The translations under genes were made by a program, and so were the position numbers. A stretch of DNA of 35,769 nt, taken from contig JAGCDQ010000062.1 in assembly GCA_017651245.1 (NCBI GenBank), positions 1-35,769 on the forward strand, written 5' to 3'. This DNA comes from Bacteroidaceae bacterium (GTDB taxonomy: Bacteria > Bacteroidota > Bacteroidia > Bacteroidales > Bacteroidaceae). The stretch's first letter is position 1, and each line of letters starts with the position of its first letter. Shown here one piece after another: positions 1 to 7,945 of the stretch. The notes below the pieces were generated by a model. It did not search any database and was not told the origin of the DNA. It worked only from the letters and a program-made list of their open reading frames with translations.

Positions 1-2460
1 AAGCTGGTGCTGCGCGACCGCAACCACGCTTGTGTGCTCTTCTGGAGTGCTGGCAACGAGAGTGGCGAGGGTCCCCTCATCACCGAAGTCATCAAGGAGG
101 GTAAGCGACTCGACCCCACTCGCTATTTCATGTATGGCGGTAACGCCTACGCTCATCCCGGCGAGGAAATCATCGGCCCCCGCTACCCTGCCCCTTATGA
201 GCTGGAAATGAACACGGCGATGACGCCTGAAGCACAAGACCCCCGTCCATCGTTCATGGACGAATACCTGTCGGTGGCTGGTAATGCTGGTGGCGGCATG
301 GACGAATACTGGGCCATCATCCGCCGTCATCCACGCTTGATGGGTGGAGCCATCTGGGATTTTGTGAACCCTGGTCTCACGGAGCATATCCGTCCGTTGA
401 CTGACAGTTCGCCCTACAACACGCCTGTCCACCTGATGGGTAACGCCAAGGTGAAGAAGGGTGTGCTGCACCTGAGCGGACATGACGAATGGGTGGAAGT
501 GTATCGCAGCAACAATGTGGAACTTGCCAGCAAGGCACTGACCATCAGTTTCGATGTGAAGCCCGGCAAACTGTGTGGCACCTACGAGGGCGCACCTTAC
601 ATCACGAAGGGCAACACGCAGTTTGGTGTGGTGCAGAAGGGTGCCGACAAGCTGCAGTTCTATCTGCATTCGGGTGTGAAGCATGCCCTGACCGTCGATT
701 TGCCAGCCAACTGGATTGGCAACTGGCACCATGTGACCGCCTCTTGGGACGGCAAGGAGATGAAGCTCTACATCGACGGACAGCTCAAAGGCACCGAGAC
801 CATTGCACAGACCGAACCTAACAACAACCGCCGTGGCAATAACGGAGGGGGTGAAAGAGGCATATTGAGCAACTTCCCTTACCCCATCAATATAGGAAGA
901 ATTGCGGGCAACCACGCTCAAGACCCTCAAACCACCTACACTGCCGATGCCGAGATGGACAATGTGGCCATTTACAGCCAATGTCTTGCCGACGGCGAGG
1001 GTAAAGCAGAAGATGCCGTGCTCTATCTCACTTTCGACGGCAATCGGGACGAAGGCACCTTCTACACCATTGGCGGCAATATGCGCACCTATGGCAGCAT
1101 CTGGCCTGACCGCACCGTGCAGCCCGAGATGAAGCAGATGAAGTGGACCACCCAGCCTGTCAGCGTGCGTCTGCTCAATGCTGAGACGGGCGAGGCAGAA
1201 GTGACCAACCGCCTCTTCTTCACCGACCTCACTCAATACGCCTCACACTGGGCATTGATGGCTGACGACCAAGTGCTGGAAGAGGGTGACATCCAGTTCA
1301 CCACGGCTCCGCAGCAGACTCAGCTCATCAAGATACCTTATCATAAGCCCGCGATTGTGGCAGGAAAGGAATACCGTGTGCTTGTCACCTCGAAACTGAA
1401 GAAAGACGAGGTGTGGGCCAAGGCAGGTCATGAGGTGGCTTGGAATCAGCTGGAACTCTCATCGTGGAACCTTCCTGCCCCTGCTCCACAGCTTTCTGCC
1501 AAGCAGGTGAACGCTCAGGAGGATGAGAAGCAAATCAAGATTAGCGGCAAGGATTTCAGCTATGTCATCAGCAAGGAAACGGGTAATCTGGAACAGATTG
1601 AAGTGGGTGGAAAGGCTGTGCTCAAAGCCCCTGTCACCTTCAACCTCTGGCGAGCACCCATCGCCAATGAGTTCGACTCTTGGGACGCCTTCCGTGTGAA
1701 TGGCGGCTATGCTGAGGGTTATGGCAATCAGGTGGCCACGCTCTGGTACAGCAAGGGTGTGAACCAAGTGCTTCCTCGCCCCACATCCATCCGTCTCAAC
1801 CACTCTGACTACGAGACCACCGTCACGGTGAGCCAGTTTGTGCAGGTGGGCGCATCTTCATACGGTGCCCTCGACCTCTACATCTCTGGCGTGCAGTTTG
1901 CAGGCTATATGCTCGAATACACATACAGCTTCTACGACGACGGCACCGTCAAGATTCACAACCATCTGAGCCCGAACGGCAAGTTGCCCGAAATCCTGCC
2001 ACGCGTTGGCTTCACCACTTCGGTGGCGAACGACTTCGACCGCATCACTTGGTATGGCCGTGGTCCTGAAGAGAACTATCCCGACCGCAAGACTGGCTAT
2101 CAGGTGGGCATCTGGAGCAAGAGTGTGGCTGACATGTACGAGCCTTACCTCTTCCCGCAAGACCATGCGCTGCGTACCGACAACCGCTATGTGCAGCTGC
2201 TCAACAAGGAGGGCAAGGGTGTGCAGATTTCCATGAACGAGCCCTTCAACTTCAACGCCTATCAGTTCACGACGGACAACCTGACGAAGAGCCAGTTCAC
2301 CTATCAGCTGCAGCCACAGGCAGACCGCTACACCTTCAACCTCGACTACTCCACCACGGGTGTGGGCTGCACCTGCATCTATGTGCTGGACGAGTATCGA
2401 GTGAAGCCCGTCGCTTTCGACAGGGAGGTGGTGATTAAGCCGGTCAATGCGCTTCGATAA
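1..2460 (+). CDS. Beta-galactosidase, GH2 family, with LamG-like insert (5' partial)
   Basis: Hydrolyses terminal beta-galactosides, probably in the periplasm or at the surface. The reading frame is open from base 1 and the N-terminal sugar-binding and Ig-like domains lie outside the window, so the GTG at 7 is not a credible start. Counting from that GTG, WSAGNESGEG carries the likely acid/base Glu18 (LacZ Glu461 equivalent) and SFMDEY carries the likely nucleophile Glu86 (LacZ Glu537 equivalent). Residues about 145-345 form a concanavalin/LamG-like domain (GNWHHVTASWDGKEMKLYID is the typical core strand), placed between the TIM barrel and the rest. Residues about 375-490 look like the Ig-like domain 4, and about 510-815 like the Bgal small-chain C-terminal domain. 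Family assignment is strong; substrate is not determinable, and plant or host glycans are possible. It is followed by a strong hairpin. Confidence 0.9.
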   Translation, partial: KLVLRDRNHACVLFWSAGNESGEGPLITEVIKEGKRLDPTRYFMYGGNAYAHPGEEIIGPRYPAPYELEMNTAMTPEAQDPRPSFMDEYLSVAGNAGGGMDEYWAIIRRHPRLMGGAIWDFVNPGLTEHIRPLTDSSPYNTPVHLMGNAKVKKGVLHLSGHDEWVEVYRSNNVELASKALTISFDVKPGKLCGTYEGAPYITKGNTQFGVVQKGADKLQFYLHSGVKHALTVDLPANWIGNWHHVTASWDGKEMKLYIDGQLKGTETIAQTEPNNNRRGNNGGGERGILSNFPYPINIGRIAGNHAQDPQTTYTADAEMDNVAIYSQCLADGEGKAEDAVLYLTFDGNRDEGTFYTIGGNMRTYGSIWPDRTVQPEMKQMKWTTQPVSVRLLNAETGEAEVTNRLFFTDLTQYASHWALMADDQVLEEGDIQFTTAPQQTQLIKIPYHKPAIVAGKEYRVLVTSKLKKDEVWAKAGHEVAWNQLELSSWNLPAPAPQLSAKQVNAQEDEKQIKISGKDFSYVISKETGNLEQIEVGGKAVLKAPVTFNLWRAPIANEFDSWDAFRVNGGYAEGYGNQVATLWYSKGVNQVLPRPTSIRLNHSDYETTVTVSQFVQVGASSYGALDLYISGVQFAGYMLEYTYSFYDDGTVKIHNHLSPNGKLPEILPRVGFTTSVANDFDRITWYGRGPEENYPDRKTGYQVGIWSKSVADMYEPYLFPQDHALRTDNRYVQLLNKEGKGVQISMNEPFNFNAYQFTTDNLTKSQFTYQLQPQADRYTFNLDYSTTGVGCTCIYVLDEYRVKPVAFDREVVIKPVNALR

Positions 2461-2754
2461 CGTCCGAAGAAGTTGAGCACAGGCATACTTCAAGCTCAAC
2501 GAAAGCAAACTTCAACTACAAATCAACGAGTAAAAGTTACCTTGCCATTCGGGGTGTTGGCATCCTGTCTGAAAGGTAACTTTTACTTTCGTTTTTAGCC
2601 TTCAGCCTCTAACGCTCCTGTATTTCCATACCTCGACCAGCACGTGGGAAATCCCTTAATAAGAGCAATAGATTTTTTCGAAGAGAATGGCGCAGACAAG
2701 CTATCTCGCCCTTCTACGAGAACTACACGGCAGACACGATTCTCACGGGTTGGA
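2461..2754. other. Intergenic region between convergent genes, no gene seen
   Basis: This 294-base gap lies between the beta-galactosidase stop and the mnmE stop. It contains a small inverted repeat (2472-2478 with 2494-2500) and the large 15-bp hairpin described separately. The right half (about 2590-2754) has short open frames on both strands, but none resembles a protein family, and the minus-strand one overlaps mnmE in another frame. I found no tRNA-like or other RNA structure here. Confidence 0.6.
2529..2587. terminator. Long perfect hairpin between convergent genes, probable bidirectional terminator
   Basis: Bases 2529-2543 and 2573-2587 are perfect 15-bp inverted repeats around a 29-base loop. 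The arms are A/T-rich at their bases, so transcripts from either side end in U-rich sequence, and more T bases follow on the plus strand (about 2588-2597). It would end the beta-galactosidase transcript and possibly the mnmE transcript. The loop is longer than in a typical intrinsic terminator. Confidence 0.6.
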
Positions 2755-4038
2755 CTATTTACCCACGCAGAAATGGCTAAAGATATTGTTGAGGGTTTCT
2801 TGGGGGGTGATTTGACCTCCTGTGATGTCGGCAAGGGCATCAAGAGTGAGGCGGAGGTCTTCGGAAAGGAGGTCTCCGCTTAATTGTTGTTGGAGACCGT
2901 CGATGACACGAGCAAGGGAGTCATGGGCACGAAGGAGGGCTTCGTGGTGACGGGCATTGGTGATGATGATGTCGGTGTCGGCAGCCTGGGGTGCAGCGGC
3001 AAGGAGTTGGGTGCGGAGTTCATCCAGTCCGATTCCATATTTGGCTTGGAATGCCTCTGTCTTGTTCTCAATGCGGATAACGGTCTGACCTTCACGGATG
3101 GGAAGGTCGGGATAAGGCACACCAGGTTCGGTCATCATCAGGATGATGGTGGCACGTTGGGCTGCAGTGAGGGAACGGTCAATGCCCAGCCGTTCGATGT
3201 GGTCATCGGTGTGTCGGATGCCAGCCGTATCGATGAATCGGAAAGTGATGCCGCCCAATTGGATGGTGTCTTCGATGGCATCGCGAGTAGTGCCCTGAAT
3301 ATCGCTGACAATGGCACGTTCCTCACCTACAAGGGCATTGAGGAGTGTTGATTTGCCTACGTTAGGTGCTCCGACGATAGCAACAGGAATGCCGTTCTTG
3401 AGGGCATTGCCAGCTTGGAATGTCTTGGCAAGATGAGTGATGCGGGCATCTATTTTCTGGGCAAGTTGCAAGAGTTCGGTGCGGTCGGCAAATTCGAGGT
3501 CTTCGTGGTCGGAGAAGTCCAGTTCCAGTTCGAGAAGCGACGTGAGTTTGAGGAGTTGATCACGAAGTTGTGCAAGTTCCGAGGAGAAATGACCACGAAG
3601 TTGGGAAAGTGCGATGTCATGGGTTGCCTTGTTGGAGGAGGCAATGAGGTCAGCAACGGCTTCGGCTTGGCTGAGGTCGAGCTTGCCGTTGAGGTAGGCA
3701 CGTTGGGTGAACTCTCCTGGATGAGCCATTCGGGCACCGTTCTGCACCAGCAACTCCAACACCTTATTTAATATATAGCGGGAACCATGACAGGAAATCT
3801 CTGCGGAATCTTCACCTGTATAACTGTGGGGGGCACGGAAAACGGAGACGAGCACTTCGTCGATGAGGTTTGAGGTTTGGTCGGTGATGTGACCGTAATG
3901 GATGGTGTTGGGCTTGGCGTTGGTCAAGTCCTTGGTAAAGATGCGGGAGAGTATCTCCAGAGATTGGTCTCCTGAAATACGGATGATTCCCAAGGCGCCT
4001 CCTGCAGCGGTGGCTATTGCACAAATCGTTTCGTTCAT
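2755..4038 (-). CDS. mnmE: tRNA modification GTPase MnmE
   Basis: With MnmG it installs the 5-carboxymethylaminomethyl-type group on wobble U34 of certain tRNAs. The 427-residue protein is slightly shorter than E. coli MnmE. It shows the N-terminal tetrahydrofolate-binding domain (to about residue 115), a helical domain, and an inserted G domain with P-loop GAPNVGKS (223-230), GTTR (249-252) and DTAG (270-273). The C-terminal FCVGK supplies the conserved Cys424. The G4 motif reads NKTE (325-328) instead of the usual NKxD. Its ATG follows directly on the stop codon of the nucleoside phosphorylase (TAAATG), so the two are almost certainly one transcript. mnmG is not in the window. Confidence 0.96.
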   Translation of the reverse strand: MNETICAIATAAGGALGIIRISGDQSLEILSRIFTKDLTNAKPNTIHYGHITDQTSNLIDEVLVSVFRAPHSYTGEDSAEISCHGSRYILNKVLELLVQNGARMAHPGEFTQRAYLNGKLDLSQAEAVADLIASSNKATHDIALSQLRGHFSSELAQLRDQLLKLTSLLELELDFSDHEDLEFADRTELLQLAQKIDARITHLAKTFQAGNALKNGIPVAIVGAPNVGKSTLLNALVGEERAIVSDIQGTTRDAIEDTIQLGGITFRFIDTAGIRHTDDHIERLGIDRSLTAAQRATIILMMTEPGVPYPDLPIREGQTVIRIENKTEAFQAKYGIGLDELRTQLLAAAPQAADTDIIITNARHHEALLRAHDSLARVIDGLQQQLSGDLLSEDLRLTLDALADITGGQITPQETLNNIFSHFCVGK

Positions 4039-4920
4039 TTAGATTCTGTTGAGCACTTTCTCAATAAGTATGTCGATGGTGTTTTTGTAGTTGGTGTTCA
4101 TTTCTGTGGTGTAGCGGTTGGCGATGACCATGCAGCAGGTCATGGCGTGGTGTCCGAGGAGGGAGGAGAGTCCTGCCAGGGCAGAGGATTCCATCTCGAA
4201 GTTGCAGATTTTCATGCCGTCATACTCAAACGCTTCCACTTTCTTGTTCTGGTCGGGGTCTTGAATCTGCAGACGGATCTGGCGACCTTGTGGACCATAG
4301 AAACCGCCGCAGGCAATGGTATATCCACGCACCATGTCGTCTTGGGCTATCTGGTCAATGAGTTCTGGGTCGGCAATTGCCACGTAGGGAGAACCCTTGA
4401 GCGGCGACCAATCCATGTGCTGTTTGAATGCCTCTTCCAACTGGAGGTCACACACGTCGTTCCTTCCTGCATAGTAGTTGAGCAGTCCGTCAAAACCAAT
4501 GCTTTTCACAGAAGCGATGAACGAACCTGTCGGTGTGAAAGGTTGCAGACCTCCACAAGTACCGATGCGCACGATGGTCAGAGTGCGGTGTCCATCCTTT
4601 TCCGTGCGTGTGGCAAAATCTATGTTGGCAAGGGCATCCAATTCGGTCATTACGATGTCGATGTTATCACATCCGATGCCTGTGGAGAGAACCGTGATAC
4701 GTTTCCCCTTATAAGTGCCCGTGAGGCTGTGAAACTCACGGCTAGACACCTCGCATTCCTGTTCGTCGAAATGTGCAGCCACAGTAGCCACTCTGCCAGG
4801 ATCACCCACAAGGATGACGCGATCGGCCAATTGTTCTGGACGCAAATGGAGATGAAACGCAGAACCATCTTCATTGATGATGAGTTCGGAAGGAGGGAAC
4901 CATTTCTTAGTCATGACCAT
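4039..4920 (-). CDS. Nucleoside (uridine-type) phosphorylase
   Basis: Predicted to cleave nucleosides with phosphate into base and ribose-1-phosphate for salvage. Numbered from the second in-frame Met (4914), the 291-residue protein has the PNP/UDP family phosphate-binding motif GDPGR (37-41), the RIGTCGG strand-turn (116-122), and FEMES (239-243), which binds the ribose hydroxyls. An open frame runs further upstream to 5130, but it crosses the promoter at 4945-4977 and the divergent rplU leader, so the start is ATG 4920 or ATG 4914 (two codons apart). It is the first gene of a two-gene unit with mnmE. Closest to uridine phosphorylases in general layout; substrate (uridine or purine nucleoside) is inference. 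Confidence 0.88.
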   Translation of the reverse strand: MVMTKKWFPPSELIINEDGSAFHLHLRPEQLADRVILVGDPGRVATVAAHFDEQECEVSSREFHSLTGTYKGKRITVLSTGIGCDNIDIVMTELDALANIDFATRTEKDGHRTLTIVRIGTCGGLQPFTPTGSFIASVKSIGFDGLLNYYAGRNDVCDLQLEEAFKQHMDWSPLKGSPYVAIADPELIDQIAQDDMVRGYTIACGGFYGPQGRQIRLQIQDPDQNKKVEAFEYDGMKICNFEMESSALAGLSSLLGHHAMTCCMVIANRYTTEMNTNYKNTIDILIEKVLNRI

Positions 4921-4944
4921 AGAATTGTTGAATGATTTACTCCA

Positions 4945-4977
4945 CAAAGATAGACATTTTTTTCGAGCAGCACAAAA
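4945..4977 (-). promoter_or_regulatory. Bacteroidota promoter for nucleoside phosphorylase-mnmE
   Basis: On the minus strand a TTTTG element (4973-4977) is separated by exactly 20 bases from TATCTTTG (4945-4952). This matches the Bacteroidota sigma-ABfr consensus TTTG-N19/21-TAnnTTTG. It lies about 25 bases before the ATG at 4920 and helps exclude longer starts. Confidence 0.8.
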
Positions 4978-5022
4978 CTTCGAGGAATAAAAATGATTTT
5001 TGTTATTTTTTGAAGAGAAAAA

Positions 5023-5055
5023 TTTGGTCGAGTCGCGAAAAAGCCGTATCTTTGC
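5023..5055 (+). promoter_or_regulatory. Bacteroidota promoter for rplU-rpmA
   Basis: TTTG (5023-5026) and TATCTTTGC (5047-5055) are 20 bases apart, a consensus match. An A/T-rich inverted repeat (5005-5011 with 5018-5023) touches the upstream element. The predicted transcript has a leader of roughly 80 bases before the rplU ATG, containing a small CCGA/TCGG hairpin at 5058-5071. Confidence 0.82.
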
Positions 5056-5141
5056 AGCCGATTTATGTCGGAAAGGCTTGAACAAGTGGGTACAGAGTGG
5101 TGCTCCGCCTCCCGATGGAACCCTAAACAATTCAAAACAAA

Positions 5142-5459
5142 ATGTACGTAATTGCAGAAATTCAGGGTCAGCAGTTCAAGGTTGAAGAGGGCAAAAAGCT
5201 CTACGTTCACCACATGCAGAATGTGGAAACTGGCGCAACTGTTGAGATTGAGAAAGTGTTGTTGGCTGACAACGACGGTGTAGTAAAAGTTGGTACTCCT
5301 ACTGTGGAGGGCGCAAAGGTTGTGCTCGAGGTACTTGTTCCACTCATCAAGGGTGACAAGGTGCTCGTGTTCCACAAGCGTCGTCGCAAGGGCTATCGCA
5401 AGCTGAGAGGCTACCGTGACCAGTTCACTCAGGTTCTCGTTAAGTCTGTTGTAGCATAA
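5142..5459 (+). CDS. rplU: 50S ribosomal protein L21
   Basis: Structural protein of the large ribosomal subunit that binds 23S rRNA. The 105-residue length and the start [17 protein letters not shown] are typical of L21, as is the basic [19 protein letters not shown] segment near the C terminus. It is immediately followed (61-base gap) by rpmA, the normal rplU-rpmA pairing. Expression is likely from the promoter at 5023-5055. Confidence 0.98.
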   Translation: MYVIAEIQGQQFKVEEGKKLYVHHMQNVETGATVEIEKVLLADNDGVVKVGTPTVEGAKVVLEVLVPLIKGDKVLVFHKRRRKGYRKLRGYRDQFTQVLVKSVVA

Positions 5460-5520
5460 GCAAGGCAACAGATCAAGAAACAAACAAATTTATCAATCAC
5501 ATTTAAGACAGTTTTTCAAC

Positions 5521-5787
5521 ATGGCACATAAAAAAGGTGTAGGTAGTTCTAAGAACGGCCGTGAGTCACACTCTAAACGACTCGGTTTGAAGCACTTTGG
5601 TGGTGAAACAGTTAAGGCTGGCAACATTATCGTTCGTCAGCGTGGCACAAAGCATCACCCTGGTAAGAACGTAGGTATTGGCAAGGATGACACCCTGTAC
5701 GCATTGACTGATGGTGTAGTGGTGTTCAAGCGTGGTCGCGAAAACCGCAGCACAGTATCTATCGAGCCAGTGGCTGCAGAGGCTTAA
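5521..5787 (+). CDS. rpmA: 50S ribosomal protein L27
   Basis: L27 contacts the peptidyl-transferase centre through its N-terminal tail. The 88-residue protein begins [20 protein letters not shown], the mature-type N terminus. It lacks the cleavable extension seen in Firmicutes. The conserved [19 protein letters not shown] segment follows. It is cotranscribed with rplU and followed by a hairpin at 5811-5841. Confidence 0.98.
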   Translation: MAHKKGVGSSKNGRESHSKRLGLKHFGGETVKAGNIIVRQRGTKHHPGKNVGIGKDDTLYALTDGVVVFKRGRENRSTVSIEPVAAEA

Positions 5788-5810
5788 CTGCTTTTGAAAA
5801 AAAGAAAGTG

Positions 5811-5841
5811 ATGGGCAATGGTCAATAAGGCTGTTGCCCAT
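5811..5841 (+). terminator. Hairpin after rplU-rpmA
   Basis: ATGGGCAA (5811-5818) pairs with TTGCCCAT (5834-5841) around a 15-base loop, and the following bases are T-rich (TTATTAGTTTTTA). It is probably an intrinsic terminator or attenuator. It overlaps the TTG at 5834, which argues against a nth start there. Confidence 0.6.
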
Positions 5842-5860
5842 TATTAGTTTTTATCAGACT

Positions 5861-6499
5861 ATGACAAAGAAAGAACGATACGAGCGCTTCATGGCTTATT
5901 TCCAAGAAGCAATGCCTGAAGCAAACACGGAACTGCACTATCAGAATCCGTTTCAGTTACTGTGTGCTGTGATGCTGTCGGCACAATGCACAGACAAAAG
6001 AGTCAACATGGTGACACCCGCCCTGTTTGAAGCATACCCCACCCCACAAGCAATGTCAGCCGCAACCAAGGAGGATGTGCTACACTATGTGAAGTCGGTG
6101 AGTTATCCGAACAGCAAGGCAGAGCATCTGGTACAGATGGCACAATTGCTGATAGAGAAGCACAAGGGTGAAGTGCCTGCTGACTTTGACGCTTTGGTGG
6201 CTTTGCCTGGTGTGGGCAGGAAAACGGCGAACGTGATGCTGAGTGTGACGTGGGGAGAAGCAAGGATGGCGGTTGACACGCATGTGTTCCGTGTGAGCCA
6301 CCGCATCGGATTGGTGTCGGACAAGTGCACGACGCCCTACGCTGTTGAAATGGAATTGGTGAAGAACATTCCCGATGAGCTTATTCCTCGTGCACACCAT
6401 TGGCTCATCTTGCACGGACGCTATGTATGCAAGAGTCTAAAGCCAAAATGTGAGGAATGTGGCATCAAAGCTTTCTGCAAGGAAGGGTCAAAGCGCTAA
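5861..6499 (+). CDS. nth: Endonuclease III (DNA glycosylase/AP lyase)
   Basis: Removes oxidised pyrimidines from DNA and cleaves the abasic site in base-excision repair. From the ATG at 5861 it has 212 residues, the usual Nth length. The helix-hairpin-helix LPGVGRKTANVM (115-126) contains catalytic Lys121, VDTHVFRV gives catalytic Asp139, and Cys190, 197, 200 and 206 form the C-x6-C-x2-C-x5-C iron-sulfur cluster. A longer frame from TTG 5834 would start inside the upstream hairpin, so ATG 5861 is preferred. Its last 12 bases overlap the 3' end of the convergent membrane-protein gene. Confidence 0.96.
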   Translation: MTKKERYERFMAYFQEAMPEANTELHYQNPFQLLCAVMLSAQCTDKRVNMVTPALFEAYPTPQAMSAATKEDVLHYVKSVSYPNSKAEHLVQMAQLLIEKHKGEVPADFDALVALPGVGRKTANVMLSVTWGEARMAVDTHVFRVSHRIGLVSDKCTTPYAVEMELVKNIPDELIPRAHHWLILHGRYVCKSLKPKCEECGIKAFCKEGSKR

Positions 6500-7183
6500 T
6501 AATATATAGAGCAAGAGTGAGCCATTATACAGCAAGCCTTTTAAGATATGGAACACAGTACCGTCGTCGCCAAGCAGAGGTAGAATGCCCGTGAAGTTAA
6601 GACACCCAAGGAACTGACTTGCAAAAAACAGCATCACAAAATAGTTGGGCATTGCCGAGAAGATGGACACGTGGGCATGAACAAAATCATGCATGGTGGA
6701 AAACCTTCCCGATGTGTAACCATAGACCATCCCTATAAAAATCGTCAAACAAGCTATCAAACCATAGAGTCCTTTGGAGAATGCTGAGTGTTGAATGGAA
6801 CCGAAGGCACTAAGCAACACAGCATCGGGCAGGATGAGGAGCAGCGAAAAGAGGCTCAGCACCACAAGTACTGAGACGCCTGTAATTTGCAAAGCCCGTC
6901 GCTGTTTCAGCGAGAGGTGGGAACGGAATGCCCGCAAGATACCAGACTCACGCAGGACACTCATCGCCATCAAACCCAACAGCATCTTGGCAATATGCAC
7001 CTCAGAGAAATTGGGCACGATGTTGACACACATCCAACGAATGCCACGATAGGTCAGCAATCCCTGCACCCCATCGACATAGATGCTCAGCACCCACGAC
7101 ACGAAAAGCAGGAGCACAAGACCAATCAGCACCCCCCAGAAGAGGTACTTCAAGATTCGTTGGATGTAGTCTTTATAGGTCAT
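6488..7183 (-). CDS. Short AbgT-like membrane protein
   Basis: A 231-residue protein with about five membrane segments (near 14-36, 99-119, 138-158, 180-199, 216-231). Two blocks resemble AbgT-family transporters. Residues 41-85 match the AbgT pattern of a GxRW segment followed by a LG..A.SVLRESGI block. Residues 145-200 match the GxxYGxxSG...MPNYFVMLFFASQF block. AbgT transporters (p-aminobenzoyl-glutamate importers, also sulfonamide efflux) are about 500 residues. This protein seems to keep only selected parts and lacks the C-terminal half, so transport activity is doubtful. Its ATG overlaps the response-regulator stop by four bases (ATGA), implying translational coupling and a link to that signalling pathway. 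Family link moderate, function unknown. Confidence 0.65.
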   Translation of the reverse strand: MTYKDYIQRILKYLFWGVLIGLVLLLFVSWVLSIYVDGVQGLLTYRGIRWMCVNIVPNFSEVHIAKMLLGLMAMSVLRESGILRAFRSHLSLKQRRALQITGVSVLVVLSLFSLLLILPDAVLLSAFGSIQHSAFSKGLYGLIACLTIFIGMVYGYTSGRFSTMHDFVHAHVSIFSAMPNYFVMLFFASQFLGCLNFTGILPLLGDDGTVFHILKGLLYNGSLLLYILLAL

Positions 7184-7899
7184 TCGTCATCGGGTTCGAG
7201 ATTATCAATATCCAAGATGCGCAATTCGATGGCTTTGGTGGCAAGGCGCGTCGCATTGACAGGTTCATGGTCTTCACCAAAAAGACGATTGGTGAGGTCA
7301 TTCTGTCTCTTTTCGATAGACTTCACGCCAAAAGGCATTCCCTTCAATCCCGCAATCATATCTTTTGTGTATCCCAGTGCCAAGTGGCGAAGGAAACGTT
7401 CATCATATTCATCAATATCGTAGTCGAGGAAAGCCTCTTGACGCATGGATTCATTGATGACGGATTGGCGGAAACGTTGCAGAATCTTCTCAAGGATGGG
7501 TTGATTGAACACCATACGCTTACCGTTGAGCACACTCTGTACATCACCCTTTGTGAGCAATTCCCCACTCTTCAAGATGATACCATCAGTACCTGCATCG
7601 AGTGCGTCCACCCACAATTTCTCATTCATGATTTCTCCTGTGAAGATGAGCACATGCACATCTGGATAACGACGACGCAACTGCTTGCACACATCAACAC
7701 CTGCAGTCGTTGAGCCGCCCAAACCCAGATCGAGGAGCACCATATCTGGCTGGCTATCACGCATGAGTCGCCACAACTCCGTCTCATTCATGGCGGTGCC
7801 GACAATCTCCGCCTCAGGAATCTCCGAACGGAAAATCTCTACTGTGCCCTTCATTTCGAGGGCGACATCTTCGACTATTATTACTTTGAAAGGATCCAT
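7180..7899 (-). CDS. Response regulator, receiver plus LuxR-type DNA-binding domain
   Basis: Cytoplasmic two-component output protein of 239 residues. The receiver domain (about 4-125) has acidic Glu10 and Asp11, phospho-acceptor Asp57, switch Thr87 and Lys110. Residues about 165-232 look like a LuxR/NarL helix-turn-helix (FLRHLALGYTKDMIAG, then VKSIEKRQNDLTNRLFG). The start is MDPFKV at 7899; upstream in-frame codons run into the kinase gene and are rejected. It begins 46 bases after the sensor-kinase stop, so the kinase is its likely partner. Target genes are unknown; the downstream AbgT-like gene overlaps it. Confidence 0.9.
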   Translation of the reverse strand: MDPFKVIIVEDVALEMKGTVEIFRSEIPEAEIVGTAMNETELWRLMRDSQPDMVLLDLGLGGSTTAGVDVCKQLRRRYPDVHVLIFTGEIMNEKLWVDALDAGTDGIILKSGELLTKGDVQSVLNGKRMVFNQPILEKILQRFRQSVINESMRQEAFLDYDIDEYDERFLRHLALGYTKDMIAGLKGMPFGVKSIEKRQNDLTNRLFGEDHEPVNATRLATKAIELRILDIDNLEPDDE

Positions 7900-7945
7900 T
7901 TTGTTTGGTTTTATGAGTTTGATGATTTGATTAGTTCTTGTTTGA

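Noticed and set aside
2595-2843. Small minus-strand frame after mnmE
   Set aside because: It overlaps the mnmE C terminus in a different frame and has no family resemblance.
4921-5130. N-terminal extension of the nucleoside phosphorylase
   Set aside because: The extension crosses both divergent promoters and is not similar to the family, which begins near MTKKWFPP.
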